From: Microbulbifer variabilis | GTDB taxonomy: Bacteria > Pseudomonadota > Gammaproteobacteria > Pseudomonadales > Cellvibrionaceae | Reading direction: 5' to 3' | Assembly (NCBI RefSeq): GCF_023716485.1 | Contig: NZ_CP092418.1 | Span: 2,587,001 to 2,651,000, forward strand | DNA length: 64,000 nucleotides | In this document: piece by piece, positions 62,436 through 64,000 of the stretch | How positions within the stretch are numbered: position 1 is the first letter of the stretch | Layout of the letters: each line of letters opens with the position of its first letter | The notes under the pieces: model-generated | Told to the model about the DNA's origin: nothing | Seen by the model: only the letters and a program-made list of their open reading frames with translations | Databases searched by the model: none | Position numbers and translations under genes: made by a program

Positions 62436-62538
62436 TGCGGTCCCCCCGAAACTCTTACTGCCACTGCTCTCCCTTCAATCTAAGTACGAAGGAATCAACA
62501 CTAGAACAGCAGTCACAATTCCATAGTGCAAATATAAA

Positions 62539-62571
62539 GAGAGCCGCGCTATGTAACATAGAACGGCTCTC
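62539..62571. promoter_or_regulatory. Two-part hairpin between acpP and fabF
   Basis: GAGAGCCG pairs with CGGCTCTC, and inside it CTATG pairs with CATAG around TAA. It has no U-tract on either strand. It lies 60 bases downstream of acpP and could stabilise the acpP message or reduce read-through into fabF, in line with the much greater need for acyl carrier protein. Confidence 0.55.
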
Positions 62572-62630
62572 AGAAACGCTTGGCTACGCACAGTAATAAA
62601 ACTGTTCGCGCCTAAACCACCCAGCAGGAA

Positions 62631-62867
62631 TTAACCAAGGTTGTCCTTGATGTAATCAATTGCCAGCTGAACAGTTGTGATTTTCTCAGCTTCTTCATCG
62701 GGGATTTCGGTTTCGAATTCCTCTTCCAAAGCCATTACCAGCTCAACTGTGTCGAGTGAGTCCGCGCCCAGATCTTCAACAAAAGAGGCTTCAGGCTTAA
62801 CGTCTTCTTCCTTCACGCCCAGTTGTTCAGCAACGATCTTTTTAACGCGCTCTTCAATGCTGCTCAT
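62631..62867 (-). CDS. acpP: Acyl carrier protein
   Basis: Carries fatty-acyl intermediates on a phosphopantetheine arm, 78 aa (E. coli 78). The attachment serine is Ser37 in [20 protein letters not shown]. Strongly acidic. ATG is preceded by AGGAG. It sits between fabG and fabF as in E. coli. Confidence 0.98.
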   Translation of the reverse strand: MSSIEERVKKIVAEQLGVKEEDVKPEASFVEDLGADSLDTVELVMALEEEFETEIPDEEAEKITTVQLAIDYIKDNLG

Positions 62868-63089
62868 GATTCAATTTAACTCCTAGTGGGTAAAAATCTG
62901 TTTTAGTCGCTATTGTTATTTCGCCAATCCAATTAACGGCGATAACGACCGGCTCACACAGCTTTTGGATAATTCAGAGGCCATTGTACCCCAAGTTTTT
63001 AGGGTTGTAATGCACGGCTCTGCGGCACCATCAGCAAATACAAAAAACTTTTAAAAATCAATAGGTTATTGAAATATTTTCAACGTACC

Positions 63090-63845
63090 TCAGGCCATAT
63101 ACATGCCGCCATTGACATGTATCGTCTCCCCCGTGACATAAGCTCCGGCATCACTCGCCAGGAAGGCTACAACAGAGGCAATCTCTTCGGGCTGCCCCAA
63201 ACGACCCAGAGGGATCTTACCAAGAAGCGCCTCGCGCTGCGCCTCAGGCAGCACTTTGGTCATATCGGTATCAATAAAACCCGGGGCGACAGTATTCACA
63301 GTAATGCCGCGAGAGCCGATCTCTGCAGCCAGGGACCGAGCAAAACCTGCTACTCCAGCCTTGGTGGCCGCGTAATTGCTCTGACCCGCGTTGCCCATGC
63401 TACCCACCACGGAGCTGATATTGATGATACGCCCCCAGCGCGCCCGAGTCATATCTCTGAGGCAGGCTTTTGTCATACGGTAGACAGCGGATAAGTTTGT
63501 CTCGATCACCGAGTCCCACTCATCATCTTTCATGCGCATGAGCAAATTGTCTTTTGTGATTCCCGCGTTATTAACCAAAATGGTCGGCGCCGCAAAATCA
63601 TTTTTCACTACTTCTAGCAGCCCAGCGATACTTTCCGCACTGGTGACATCAAGTACCATACCTGCGCCATTGAAGCCCTGCTCGGCGAAACGCGCACTAA
63701 TTTTTTCGGCACCACCAGCACTAGTGGCAGTACCGATGACCACTGCGCCTTGGCTGCCCAACATATCCGCAATTGCTGCACCTATGCCGCGACTGGCACC
63801 AGTGACCAGGGCAACTTTGCCCTCAAGGGAGGTCTTCAGACTCAT
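63090..63845 (-). CDS. fabG: 3-oxoacyl-ACP reductase
   Basis: NADPH-dependent short-chain dehydrogenase/reductase of the fatty-acid cycle, 251 aa. The Rossmann motif is VTGASRGIGAAIA, and NNAG lies at residues 92-95. The catalytic Ser145, Tyr158 and Lys162 lie in NISSVVGSMGNAGQSNYAATK. ATG is preceded by AAGGAT. It starts 45 bases after fabD ends and leads into acpP about 220 bases on. Confidence 0.97.
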   Translation of the reverse strand: MSLKTSLEGKVALVTGASRGIGAAIADMLGSQGAVVIGTATSAGGAEKISARFAEQGFNGAGMVLDVTSAESIAGLLEVVKNDFAAPTILVNNAGITKDNLLMRMKDDEWDSVIETNLSAVYRMTKACLRDMTRARWGRIINISSVVGSMGNAGQSNYAATKAGVAGFARSLAAEIGSRGITVNTVAPGFIDTDMTKVLPEAQREALLGKIPLGRLGQPEEIASVVAFLASDAGAYVTGETIHVNGGMYMA

Positions 63846-63890
63846 ACTTGCTTTATCCTTATTTGACCATTGCCATCGTGCCTGAGCAAC

Positions 63891-64000
63891 TCAGGCGGCT
63901 GTAGATCTCAGTGCTTCATTAAAGCTGCTGGGAGTGTCTATACCGTGACAAACGGCACTGCGATCAATACGCTTGATGAGACCAGCCAGCACCTTACCCG
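63891..64000 (-). CDS. fabD: Malonyl-CoA-ACP transacylase, C-terminal end (partial)
   Basis: Last 35 codons plus stop (TGA at 63893-63891) of a gene that continues past the window's right end. The readable part, GKVLAGLIKRIDRSAVCHG and then SSFNEALRSTAA, matches the C-terminus of FabD. Position directly upstream of fabG is the standard order. It transfers malonyl groups from CoA to acyl carrier protein. Confidence 0.85.
   Translation of the reverse strand, partial: GKVLAGLIKRIDRSAVCHGIDTPSSFNEALRSTAA

Overview
The window reads as a chromosomal segment of a gammaproteobacterium, most likely a marine Cellvibrionales-type organism (Microbulbifer or a relative). That placement is an inference from protein character and gene order, not from a search. 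The block purB-hflD-mnmA-rluE next to icd and a CspD-like gene resembles the Pseudomonas arrangement. The block fabD-fabG-acpP-fabF-pabC-mltG-tmk-holB-pilZ-tatD is the classical gammaproteobacterial order.

Region by region: 1-7.6 kb is housekeeping (cold-shock protein, NADP-isocitrate dehydrogenase, rRNA/tRNA modification, HflD, PurB, ribosomal oxygenase RoxA, an acetyltransferase). 7.6-17.8 kb looks accessory. It is AT-rich in places and holds an 8-oxoguanine deaminase gene ending in 13 perfect heptamer repeats, gene debris, a flavodoxin/arylamine N-acetyltransferase pair, and a four-gene FUSC/HlyD/DUF1656/NodT efflux operon. 17.8-37.9 kb is a two-carbon and fatty-acid metabolism hub: malate synthase G, a LysR regulator, isocitrate lyase, acetate kinase, phosphotransacetylase, an acetyl-CoA hydrolase/transferase and a FadE-type acyl-CoA dehydrogenase. 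A di-haem oxidoreductase, RraA and an L,D-transpeptidase follow, then PEP synthase with its regulator PpsR. Together these genes feed acetyl-CoA into the glyoxylate shunt and back to PEP. Icd at the left end keeps the serine phosphorylated by AceK in E. coli.

37.9-45.5 kb holds pabB, a thioredoxin-like protein, CysB, a TetR/5'-nucleotidase pair and a divergent puuB/puuA pair for gamma-glutamylputrescine metabolism. 45.7-48.1 kb is a secreted M4 metalloprotease with two C-terminal PPC domains, preceded by a long structured leader. 48.1-54.2 kb is a mixed set: alanine/sodium symporter, PLP-dependent desulfhydrase/deaminase, OsmC, an isolated yajC, an AraC-type regulator, Bcp peroxiredoxin and a DUF2244 protein. 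54.5-64 kb holds malate dehydrogenase, an all-alpha dUTPase and the fatty-acid/cell-envelope/replication block, ending inside fabD.

No tRNA, rRNA, CRISPR array, insertion sequence or prophage was seen. The most unusual items are the heptamer array at the deaminase stop codon, the protease leader with pieces resembling a c-di-GMP-I riboswitch, the apparent reduce-acetylate-export gene set, and three very small open frames with coding-like features.
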